A stretch of 64,000 nucleotides of DNA. It comes from Mikania micrantha. Taxonomy: Eukaryota; Streptophyta; Magnoliopsida; Asterales; Asteraceae. This document shows, piece by piece, positions 47,287-57,237 of this stretch (within the stretch, counting starts at the first letter, position 1; each line of letters begins with the position of its first letter). The stretch is from NCBI GenBank assembly GCA_009363875.1, contig CM018698.1, positions 58,995,067-59,059,066 of the forward strand. Reading direction: 5' to 3'. Made by a program: the position numbers and the translations under genes. The notes beneath the pieces were generated by a model that did not search any database, was not told the origin of the DNA, and saw only the letters and a program-made list of their open reading frames with translations.

Positions 47287-47624
47287 CCCGACCCAACAGG
47301 TTTTTCTTCATTTGTTGTTTTATTTCTATAGCTTGTATGGATTTATACATTTTTTTTGTGCAAAGCCTTTTAATATACCACAATTTTTTGCATCCAAAGC
47401 TTGTGATGCTAGGTTATTGAGGTTAAGCATGCATAGAGTTTGCTTGTAAAGCTTGTACAGACCTTTTGTTTCTGTTCAGATCTAATATGTAGTTCGGCTC
47501 ATTTAAACACAACAAGCTTGAGTTTGTGTTGTTTCTAGATTTATATTTGAGGCTTGAGCCTAACCTCAGACTTGTTTTTCGGTTGCAAGTAATGTGTACT
47601 TTTAGTTTTTTTAAACTTGTATTT
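47287..47624 (+). other. Likely 3' UTR and downstream flank of EXA1
   Basis: T-rich sequence after the stop with AATATA and TTTAATATACC words; no coding potential. A poly(A) site cannot be fixed. Confidence 0.45.
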
Positions 47625-47767
47625 GACGCTCAAAGGCATATGCGCGAGCCCATCCCAGGAGGAATCTCAAAAGTAGGCAAGCCTTGTAACCTTGCTTTAT
47701 CAAGTATACATCGGCCCGGATTTGAACTTAAAACCTTCATAAAAAAGTTAACCACTAGGCTAGAAGA
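47625..47767 (-). mobile_element. Degenerate SINE (family A)
   Basis: On the minus strand: box-A-like TAGCCTAGTGGTTA, box-B-like AGTTCAAATCC, then the body CCTCCTGGGATGGGC shared with 25261-25471. No clear target duplication. Confidence 0.65.
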
Positions 47768-49615
47768 TTATAGTTATACGTGCTTGTGTTCAAGACACAC
47801 CAAGGCACATTCGTTTGAATATAATTTAATTATAAAAACCACTTGATAGATGATACAGGCCATCACACTGACACTCAAGAGAACACTGTCTTGCATGCAA
47901 ACCGTTACATTGGATGCCTTGTATCAAATCTGACTAAATAATGATTTATGACTTTTTAATTGCATTCTTTAAGACTATCTGTAGTGCATAAGCATGCATT
48001 AACTACATGCATCCTAATCACCACTGTCACATCAGCTTTTTACCCATCCTTCCTACATGTACCGTCTCTCCTCTTTTTAACTTCAACACATTTTTCTCAC
48101 ATTCTTCCTCTCTCTTCTATATCATCATTTTATTTTATATATATTTATGTTGATTTTGGAAAAGAGGGTCTACATGAACTTCAAGTGCACCCGCCTTACC
48201 TAGTTACTGTCCTCCAGTGTGTCCTGAAGGGCCACCTCCACGTGGGCCAAGGGCACCCTCCCAACGTGCGTGTTGGAGCTTGGAGGGAGTCTCACAACAT
48301 ACATGAAATCACTGTACAGTTCTGATATAGGGTGTAAGATTTCAATATCAACTTTTTAAGACAAACCAATAAGTTCGTAATTATGAAAGGGCTTAATCAC
48401 ACCAAAATACAATTATTCCTTTTCTTTTTTAGTTATTATTCTGTATCCTAATAAAAACTAAGAATTCAATATATGAGGATGCGTCTTCAATAGCATACAA
48501 TGATTTTGTGTTAGGTTAAGATGAGACTTGGGTGTGTAAAGAAGTCGAGTTCGAGCTCTTTTAAGGCTCAATATTGACTCCTTAGATAAAAAGACCAACT
48601 TCAGATTGTTTTCATGCCTAAATCTAAAGATTGTGTTTTGCTTGGCTCGTCTAATTTATTATAATTATTTTATATGTATTTATAATTGAATATATTAGAT
48701 CATATATTAATCAATATTTTCATAATATATAGTTTGAGATTCGCTTGTTTAATAAAAAAAAAAGCTTGAATTTGACTTGTTTTGATGTTATATCTAAAGC
48801 TAGAGCTTCGCTTGATCAGCTCATTTATTGTTGTTATTGTTATTACTTATTAGGGTGTGTGGTTTGGTCCAAATGAAAAATCATTTAAAATTAAGGTATT
48901 GCTACCTTTGGAATTAATGCATAGTATTATTGCAACCCCTCAAAAATGAATATTAAAAAAAACAAATAATTAATAAACAAACCATTTGTTTGCAATAGAA
49001 TAAAATTCATGGTTGAACCTTCAAAAGAAATATAAATGATAATGAGTTGTTAAAGTTGCGAGTCCTCAAAAAATTAAAATAAAAAAAAATAAAAAAAAGT
49101 AGGCCGGGTTGACTGGTTTGATGAAAAGAACAGATGGTGGACCATTTTACTTGGCTCAGATTATCCTAAAATGGTTATGGAAGATTTGGTGCAGGATTTG
49201 TTTTCTCGGTGGGCCTGCGGTGGCCTGAGTTTTATTAGGGTGGCGGAAAGCGACGGATGATGGTGGTTTTCCACCATCTCCGCTGTCATTGCTGTCGGTT
49301 GACTTGTCCACCTTCTTTTTAATTACCTCTCTCTGCCACTGCCACACACCCTTACCCTTACCCTTTCTTTCATTTCCCTGCCTTCTTTAATTCAAAACAT
49401 GCATTTCTAGTTTTTGTTAGACTTAAAAATAAAAATTTTAAAAATTTTGTTGGTTATGTGCTACATAGATTAATTTTTCTAGATAGTATTTTTTGTGTGT
49501 TTATTTTTATTATTGTTCGTGCAAAATTTAATATGTTTGGGTTCTACGGTAGTTACGTGACATTCACTCGTGTAAAGTGTAAACCAACAAATTTCGTATT
49601 TTTGTAATATTTGTT
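47768..49615. other. Intergenic region, no gene recognised
   Basis: Mostly AT-rich. A GC-richer stretch at 48170-48300 (GGGCCACCTCCACGTGGGCC palindrome-like) and another at 49090-49340 are unidentified. An open frame at 47960-48325 lacks any domain and was not called. Confidence 0.4.
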
Positions 49616-49838
49616 TTTTTTTTTTGAACGGCTTGGTACAACGACACCCAAGACGAGATTTCAACCGTCCCCTCGGATTTGACGCTCTGGGGCGTATGCC
49701 CGAGCCCACCCCAGGAGGAACCCCACAACTGGGTAAACCCCCTGACCTTGCTTCAGCAAATATGCCTTAGCCCGGATTCGAACCCAAGACCTCACATAGG
49801 GAAGTCAAGGGGGTAACCATTAGGCTAGAAGCCCTTGG
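49616..49838 (-). mobile_element. tRNA-derived SINE (family A)
   Basis: Flanked by TTTGTAATATTTGTT (49601-49615) and TTTGTACTATTTGTT (49839-49853). Minus strand has TAGCCTAATGGTTA and GGTTCGAATCC boxes, a body matching 25261-25471, and a long terminal A run. Confidence 0.9.
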
Positions 49839-49857
49839 TTTGTACTATTTGTTAGAG

Positions 49858-50136
49858 TTAAGTACATAAAAGGTCCATGTGATTTAGTAATATTTCACAA
49901 AAAGTCACAACATTTGAAAAATTACAATTATGGTCCCTACTTTTACAAAAAATGTCTCTACATCAAAAAAAAATGTTCATACTTTAACAAAAAAAAGTCC
50001 CTAAAATAGGCCTTTAGGGATCTTTTTTGTTAAAGTTTAATACCTTTTTTGTTACATGCGTTCTAAGTATTAAACTTTCCTTTTAATTTCTCAAAGGTTA
50101 GAGCGCTAAACCACATGGACTTTTAATGGACTTAAG
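49858..50136. mobile_element. MITE with about 33-bp inverted termini
   Basis: Left TTAAGTACATAAAAGGTCC...GTGATTTAG, right the inverse (CTAAACCACATGGACTTT...GGACTTAA). It resembles the MULE-type terminal sequences at 51561. The target duplication is unclear because the SINE duplication adjoins. Confidence 0.65.
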
Positions 50137-50755
50137 TCTATATGTTTTTATAGCTACAAATCTTACACTTTAAGTATCTGACCACATTGACTTTTATGTC
50201 ATAATCGATTTCATTACAATGTTTCAAAGTTAGTTGATAAGTTTCAAACACACCTTTTAAAATAATATATTAAAAAAAAAAAGACAAAGTTTTTGTTTGA
50301 ACGTGTGTTACTAAACTGTGACAAATATATCTTTTTATCATGAATTGAACTTTAGACATTTTTTATAAATTATTTTTAGGAGATATAAACCTTATTAAGT
50401 AGGTGAGTATAAATAATAATTAAAAAAAACTTAAAAATGATAATAGAGAAAGAGCACAACCCTAAAAAAACAATGTTTTTAGGTGGCTTTATGCATAAGT
50501 TGGAGCCCATTTTGACATAAACTCCAATTAAAAAAGTGGGTGCTACATAGATGATGACTCATATCATTAAATTATCTATTTTTCAATCACGTGACTTTTC
50601 CTTGTCCTTGTCACTTCCCACGTATTTGGGCCATCACTACTTACCAGAAAATAAAATATTAAAAAAAAAAAAACAAAAAACAAATTAAGATTAGCCGCCA
50701 TTAATTACATGTTTAAACTATTAACTTTGTTTTTTTTTATTGAAAATATTCCAGA
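50137..50755. other. AT-rich intergenic sequence, nothing recognised
   Basis: Long A/T runs; no ORF or named repeat seen. Confidence 0.5.
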
Positions 50756-50768
50756 ATCCATTGAATCT

Positions 50769-51117
50769 TTTTTTTGAACGACGAAAGTCTCAATCGTGTG
50801 AACCCACTGTTTTCAGGCCATGTCACCAAGATCTAGTTACCTAAACCTCCCATGAGCCACCACAACCACCTTAGGAGGAAACCCCACTGTGAAAACCCCT
50901 TTACCCCCCCTCGAACCCATTTAGAACAATCATTTGAAAGAATATTGAGTTTGAGCCGGGGACTCTTTCGGAGCAGCCTCTCTATCCCAATTGGGATAGG
51001 GGTAAGGTTTGTATCTATCCTTCCCCCCAGACCCTACTGAAAAGTGGAAATATACTGGGTAAGGTTGTTGGTATTTGAAAGAATCTTGAGGTAGCATTGA
51101 AACAATGCCTCATTGGT
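50769..51117 (-). mobile_element. SINE related to family A, interrupted by an Au-like SINE
   Basis: Flanked by ATCCATTGAATCT at 50756-50768 and 51118-51130. On the minus strand it ends in a short A run after GACTTTCGTCGTTCA, and carries GGGTTCGAGGG (box-B-like) and GGGGTTTCCTCCTAAGG. Between these and its 5' end lies the second SINE. Confidence 0.75.
50950..51072 (+). mobile_element. Au-like SINE nested in another SINE
   Basis: Contains GGGGACTCTTTCGGAGCAGC, CCCAATTGGGATAGGGG, CCCCCCAGACCCTACTGA and ATATACTGGGTAAGGTTGTTG. Flanked by ATTTGAAAGAATATTGAG and ATTTGAAAGAATCTTGAG. 5'-truncated. Confidence 0.85.
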
Positions 51118-51130
51118 ATCCATTGAATCT

Positions 51131-51551
51131 AAATCAATTGTTTTGAGATGAGTCAAAATCTGTTACTTTTCCAAAAATTAACATGTATTACATGTCCCAT
51201 AAAATTATGTCCTCTTTCTATAATGTTTAAGATTCGTCAATGATTTTACCATAATAGATCTTTGAACGATGAGTTTCATTTAAAATAATGAACAAGCCTG
51301 ATAACCACTATGTTTTACATGATTTAGAGATTCCGTTTTAAAACTTCAAGTTGATTGACTGAAACAGACTGCTGGACTTATATTATTTATATATTTACTT
51401 TCACACATTATTATTTTTTATTATTTTAAATTGTTAATACAGATTAATTATTTTTGGAAATAAAATGAAAAAAAAAATTAGGTTCAAAGAGACAAAGCGG
51501 GATGATTCGACCAACCGGTCATTGCAAACCATAAAGCCTCTTGTATTAAAA
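51131..51551. other. Intergenic sequence, nothing recognised
   Basis: AT-rich, no ORF or repeat identified. Confidence 0.5.
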
Positions 51552-51560
51552 TAAAAATAA

Positions 51561-52704
51561 GAGTTAATTACACGGATGGTCTCTGTGATTTACCCAGATT
51601 GCACGGATGGTCCATAACTTTCAGAAATTACAATGGTGGCCAAATACTTTGTAAAACCGTAACACGGATGGTCCCTGGAGTGGATGTCTGTTAGTTTTTG
51701 CTGTTAATTTTTCTAAAAAGACCATTTTACCCTTCCTTTTCCCTTTCCCCTTCCACTGCTATCAAAGAAGAAAATGAAACTATGCTCCGGTTACCACCAC
51801 CGATGATCATCGGAAGATGATACCACTCACCCCCAAGCTAAACAACCATCACCATCTTCTATAGCAACCACCGCCACATCGTCTCCAGCAACCAGACAAC
51901 CATCAAGCAAACCCCCTGCAACTCACCACACCATCCGACGGCCTTTACACCATCCGACGACCAGACACCATCCGACGACCATGACACCATCCGACGACCT
52001 GACAAGGTTGAAGGTAATCATGAAGCCCTAAAGGAACCGTCGCACACACACTTCGCCTGAAACCTAATGCTACGATCCGATCTCGTAGAGTATGATTCAC
52101 CGAAGAACACAAGATCTGGTATATACACGTTGAAATCACTTCCATTTGGATGAGGACGAGGTTATGTTTAATGCTACGCCGAGATCGACGATTGATTTTT
52201 GACAGGCCACATATCAGTTTGTTGAAATCACGTTCATTTGGTTGTCGTCGAGATCGTCGAGATCGACGATGGATTTTGACAGGCCATGGATTTTGTCGTC
52301 GTCGGTGGCTTTCACCGAGGTGGTGGTGGCGTGGCCGCCGAATATGGTGGTGGTGTGGCTGCGGGAGGTGGTAGTGGTGTGGCCACCGGATATGGTGGTG
52401 GTGTGGCCGCCAGAGGTGGTGGTGGTGTGGCCGGCGGATATGGTGGTGGTGTGGCCTCCGGAGGTGGTGGTGGCTGTGGGTAAGGAAATAGGGGTGGATG
52501 TGTTTTTTTTTAATTTTCAATAATAGAGGAGGGTATTTGGGTAATTTCACATCCCATTTAACAACAAAAGATAACAGACATCCACTCCATGGACCATCCG
52601 TGTTACGGTTTTGCAAAGTATTCAACCACCGTTGTAATTTCTGGAAGTTAGAGACCATCCGTGCAATCTGGGTAAACCACAGGGACCATCCGTGTAATTA
52701 ACTC
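51561..52704. mobile_element. Non-autonomous Mutator-like element with long TIRs and 9-bp duplication
   Basis: 1144 bp. The left arm GAGTTAATTACACGGATGGT is matched at the right by its inverse, the similarity extending about 170 bp (CACGGATGGTCC, TGTAAAACCGTAACACGGA and their inverses). Flanked by TAAAAATAA at 51552-51560 and 52705-52713. Interior: low-complexity CCACCATC words, then a Gly/Val-coding minisatellite. No transposase. The interior may be captured host DNA (Pack-MULE style), but no parent gene is recognised. Confidence 0.85.
52313..52478 (+). repeat. GGTGGTGGTGTGGCC minisatellite inside the MULE
   Basis: About five imperfect units of GGTGGTGGTGTGGCC plus a variable CCGGATAT/CCGGAGGT part. 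All frames stay open; one frame is glycine-rich. Open frames here follow from the repeat, so no gene is called. Confidence 0.75.
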
Positions 52705-52978
52705 TAAAAATAACTTGTAATTAATTAATTAATTATTCTTCATATTTTCATAGATAGAATTTTTATATGAATTGATAAAAATAATCAGATAATCATAAAC
52801 ATTATTTATTTATTCGAAAATTAAATATTTTAATTTCGAAACATAAAAGAAGTTCATGTATGTATTTACAAGAGTTATATTACACAAATGGATCCACAGA
52901 ATCAAGAATCTACACTTGATAAACAAAAGAAAACATTCAATATATAACCTTAACTTCTTCTCTAAATAAACCCTAATT

Positions 52979-55900
52979 TTAAGCCACTTCTGAGCAAGAT
53001 CTAATGAGACCCAAATTGTAAAGAAACCTTTCTGACCGATTCCTAAAAAGATTACCCAACGAAAACCCGCCCGTTTGTTGTCGGGTGGATTTCGAACACG
53101 TAACCGTTTCATCCTCGTTGACCTTAAGTATCGTCTCGCCAATTGCATTTCTAACCGCTTCGATTGTTTCACTTTTAACTTGATTGCCCGATGCATCGGT
53201 CACGTAGAATGCATTTACAGCTGTAGATCCTCGGGTTGTCACCTCGGCACGAGTGACCGAAAGCCCGTTCTCTCTGAATATCCGAGTCACATCGGATAAT
53301 AGCCCGACCCTGTCTTCGCCACATAGTTCTAGTCTTAGGCCCTGTAAATCACATAGTAAAATTTTATGAGAAAAACTACTTTGACTTTTGAAAGTTGTGT
53401 GACAAATAAACTTATTAGGGGTGTTTGTGGCTATATTTTAACAAATAAAATTTAGTTCGCGGTTCAGCCAGAATTTGTCAAAATCAATTGAACCGGACCA
53501 CAGGTGGAGACTAAGTTTATTTGTCATGATATAGTTCTAGTCTACACCAGTCTACGGTCCGGTTCAATTGATTTTGACAAATTCTGGTTGAACCGTGAAC
53601 TATAGTTTTGAAAAAGAAAAGCTAAACCAACCGAGTCGGTTTGGATTTTATTATTTTTAACTACTTTTTTTATTGTTCCCCAAAAAGAGAGTTTTGTATT
53701 GATTTATTAAAAATAATAACGGTTCACCAATTTATAATACGTTAGCTTAAAAACATATATATTAGCTTCGGTTGATTAAATAAAAAATTAAATAATAATT
53801 AGGCATCATTTAGTTGAAAATATAATAATTATTTATAACAATATTTATTTAAAACATCTAAAAATATATTATTTTAATTATAATTATTATTTAATAAGAC
53901 TAAAAATAAGAGACAGAAAAAAACAAAACTAAGAAGAAACTATAAAATATAATGCGTCCTTTACAATTATTCTTTTATTAGTGTAGGTAGGTATATGTAG
54001 CTTTATATTATTAAAATGAAAATATAATAATAAATGTTAATTTTTTAATGGCTTGATGTTATCTTAAAAACTTACATATCCTACTTTATATAATCTATAC
54101 CATCACCCCAACAATTGTTTAATGAATGATTAGGTTACACAACTGGTTCTAAGGTCGAAACCAAGCCATAAACCGTCAAAACCGAACCGTAAACCTTTTA
54201 AACTATAAATAAATTATATTTATGTTCATGATATAAAATCTATTTGTTTGAGCAAAGATTAAAAAACTTAATCAAATATTTAAATTTCGGTTTCATACCT
54301 TTGAAACCCGCCTCTTGATAGCGGCCTCGAGGCAATGAATTACTCGTTGTCTCTCGGCTTCCGAGCTGATGGGCCCTCCATCAGTATGCCGGATGTAAAA
54401 CTCCTATATCCAAAATAAATAAACACAAAAAACATTAAATCACAACGGCTGAATTGATATAAAATTTTATTTTAGGTTGAAATAGTTAAAAAAACGTTTA
54501 AACCACATGGTCAAAACCGTAATTTACTCCTACAACCACAATTAACACATAAATTTATAAACCAAATTTACCTGTAGAGCCTCAGAACCTTCAGCAATGA
54601 TGGTGGCATGAAACACCACATATTGCATATCTGTTAAAGTGCAGACCGTATCAAACAGTAATTTGGGCCGATCTGGGCACCTCAGGTTAACCACGGTGTA
54701 GCCTTTTTCGACACAATTTTCAACCGTCACCATCAGGTTATGACCACTAGACCCATCAGGGGTTACATCACATTCATCTGTATCATAATCACGATCCGCA
54801 TACATCAACTGGTGCAACCGCCTCTGCGTATGAGTCGACCCGACCGAGACCGCGGTCTGCGCACCACGTCGGTCTAGTTCACCTTGAAGAACATAAAGCA
54901 AAAGCTGTTTGATTTTAGCTAGCCGGTCTGGGTCGTTGATCGGTTGATTGGTTTCATCGTCGGTTATGTAGACGACAGACGCCATTCGTGAATTGTGGGT
55001 CCATATTTCGGCTGCAACCACGTTGCATTTGAGGTCGGTTAGGACCGCGAAGATCTCTGAGAGTAACCCGGGTCGGTCACGACCGGTTAGCTCGATTGTG
55101 GTGTTTTCGGATGCGGATTGAACCCCGACTGAACCTCTTAGGGACCGGAAGCTGCACCCCCTTGGTCCAAGTGACTGTAATTTATTTACAAGTTTTATAT
55201 CAGACCAATTCATTGGAACAAGAAACCGTCGAAACCGAACCGTTAGATCTCAAATAGATCAACTCGTTTCGGTTTCGACGGTTCAACAAAGAATTCGTTT
55301 TACTAAATCACTTGCACCCCTCGGTCCAAGTGACTGTAATATATTTCCAAGTTTTAAATCAAACCAATTCGTTGGAACAAGAAACCGTCGAAACCGACCC
55401 GACCCGAACCGTTAGATCTTAAACAGAACAACTTGGTTCGATTTCGACGGTTTCAACCAGTTACAACGGATTACAAAAAGATGAATTCGATACCTGCTGG
55501 ATGCGATCCGCGACATTATCTTCTGACAATTTATTTCCATATTGATCAGTAACATGAAACACTGTAATTTGAAGAAAAGCAATCGATTTTTTAGCAAATT
55601 AAAATTAAAAAAAAAATAAATTAATGGGAAAAAAAATAAATTTAAAAAAAAATACCATCCATGAACCATCCTCCATCTGAAGAAATGTAAGCTCGGTTGA
55701 TCAACAGATTCAGATCAGTCAAAACCTGAACCACTTCTAATAAGCTTCCTCGCTTGTTGGCACTATCAACCTGCAAAAAAAAATTTTTAAAATAAATAAA
55801 AATAAAAATAATTCTTTAAATTTTGAAAATTTTATAATATACAACTAATTGAAGCTAATTTATATTTTGTTTTGTGTATAAAATTAATATGAAATGAATT

Positions 55901-56294
55901 TTTAATTTTTAACTTATAATTCGTTCAATCGTTCACCTTGATCAGAGTCGATTTCTTATCCGTGATGTGATCAACAGTAACCCTAAACAACACAAATGCA
56001 GAATTCATCAATAATCGATTATTAATCCCAGAAGAACACACAGAAATCACAAAATCTTGAAGATAATATTTCAAAATCAAATTAACAGAACAAATTCAAG
56101 CAATAGTAACGAAGACGATTCAATTACAAATTCCCTGTTGTGGAATCTCTCAATTCGCATGAAATTTGAAGAATTATCGATGATTTGTAACGAAACAGCA
56201 ATTGATCCCCAAAAATTTACCTGGGTGGATGCATACGATGAACAAGCTTCTCAAATTCATAATCAACATCTAGCGAAGGAGACGAGTAATGCAT
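52979..56294 (-). CDS. ACR: ACT-domain-repeat (ACR) protein, complete seven-exon gene
   Basis: Exons in transcript order: 56294-56221, 55982-55937, 55770-55656, 55561-55494, 55174-54572, 54403-54299, 53341-52979; 1374 nt, 457 aa, phases agree. Start YEFEKLVHRMHPPR and VTVDHITDKKSTLIKVDS fit ACR N-termini. ACT domains: GSLLEVVQVLTDLNL (about 45-110), IELTGRDRPGLLSEIFAVL (about 130-200), VNLRCPDRPKLLFDTVCTL (about 270-330) and LCGEDRVGLLSDVTRIF (about 345-420). ACR proteins are plant amino-acid-binding-type regulators related in fold to bacterial GlnD; several are linked to nutrient or stress signalling. Which ACR this is cannot be said. Length is normal for the family. Intron 6 holds a palindrome and intron 4 a duplicated acceptor. 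A copia LTR lies 497 bp upstream in the same orientation. Confidence 0.88.
53454..53601. repeat. Long inverted repeat in ACR intron 6
   Basis: 53454-53500 and 53556-53601 are near-perfect inverse copies (CAGAATTTGTCAAAATCAAT and its inverse), separated by about 55 bp. The RNA could fold into a 46-bp hairpin. Confidence 0.85.
55151..55470 (-). repeat. Tandem duplication covering ACR exon-5 acceptor
   Basis: About 55151-55300 and 55310-55460 are copies offset by 159 bp (GGTCCAAGTGACTGTAAT in both). The upstream copy repeats intron end, acceptor AG and the first about 25 bases of exon 5. Confidence 0.85.
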
Positions 56295-56785
56295 TTTATT
56301 GAATCGAAAGCTTGAAATTGCGAAATTCAGACGAGAAATTTGAGATGAAATCAAGATTTGGGTTAATGGATATGTAATGTGGGTGTGCCTGTGAATATGT
56401 ATGGGATTTGTAAAGAGAGAGAAATTTGTGGTATGAAGGTGTGTGTGTTATGTGTTGGCTCCTGAAATAGGTGAAGGGTTTTTTTTAAATTTTTTTTTAT
56501 TTTTTTGTAATTTTTATATAATTTTTTGGATGGGGTTGGAACACACAAACAACAAAAGACCGAAGGGCATGGGTCACCACACACTTTGACCCTACAATAT
56601 ATTGCTAGAATAACTTTATTTGTTTTGTGCATACCACTTGCACAATTTTTAGTACTTTGAAAGGTACATGTGTACTTCCATAAAAAAAATAATAAAATAA
56701 AATAAAATAAATAAAAAAGATCACATATTCATTCAATTTACGTTTCAAGAATCCTCTTAAATGTTTGTTTTGCTTTTATATATAT
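56295..56785 (-). promoter_or_regulatory. ACR upstream region
   Basis: About 490 bp between the ACR start codon and the copia 3' LTR. AT-rich with T/A runs near 56480-56525 and 56685-56720. No convincing TATA box assigned. It includes the short 5' leader by inference. Confidence 0.4.
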
Positions 56786-56790
56786 ATTGT

Positions 56791-57081
56791 TGTTATAATA
56801 TAACTATGATTAGCTCACATTAACAATCTTTAAAGAAGATTAGAAGAGAAAGATAGAAGAGAATTTAGAGAAGAAGATAGAATTGCATAACACTTGAGAA
56901 TGTATACAAGAGGTGCATTTTTCTCTTTACATTGAAAGGGTATTTATACTACAAGAGAGTTGGCTTTTGAGAGACAAGGAAACAAAAACATTTAATGCCT
57001 AGTCCAAGAATATGTCCATATAAGTTTTGAGTGTTGAAAAAGCTTTCATCCAATCTATCCAAATATATAAAATATATAACA
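56791..57081 (-). repeat. 3' LTR of copia copy 2
   Basis: TGTTATAATA to TATAACA; differs from 62830-63120 at about four positions. Lies directly upstream of the ACR gene, in the same orientation. Confidence 0.95.
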
Positions 57082-57095
57082 CTCCCCCTTGGATG
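57082..57095 (-). other. Polypurine tract of copia copy 2
   Basis: Minus strand reads ATCCAAGGGGGAG immediately before the 3' LTR, the expected plus-strand DNA primer. Confidence 0.8.
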
Positions 57096-57237
57096 ATACT
57101 TTTTCAAACTTGGAGTTTTATTTTAAACTACTGCCTCATTAAAAACCTTGCTAAAGAAAACCCAGTGAGAAAAAACTTTAGCTAAGGAAAAAAGAGTGCA
57201 GTATATAACTCCCCCTCAAATTATCATCTGATGTTAA

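Noticed and set aside
47960..48325. 121-codon open frame after the EXA1 gene
   Set aside because: Low-complexity, hydrophobic, no domain, no splice context; likely chance.
51945..52658. 237-codon His/Arg-rich open frame and several plus-strand frames in the MULE
   Set aside because: All frames stay open because of the GGTGGTGTG repeat; no conserved domain.
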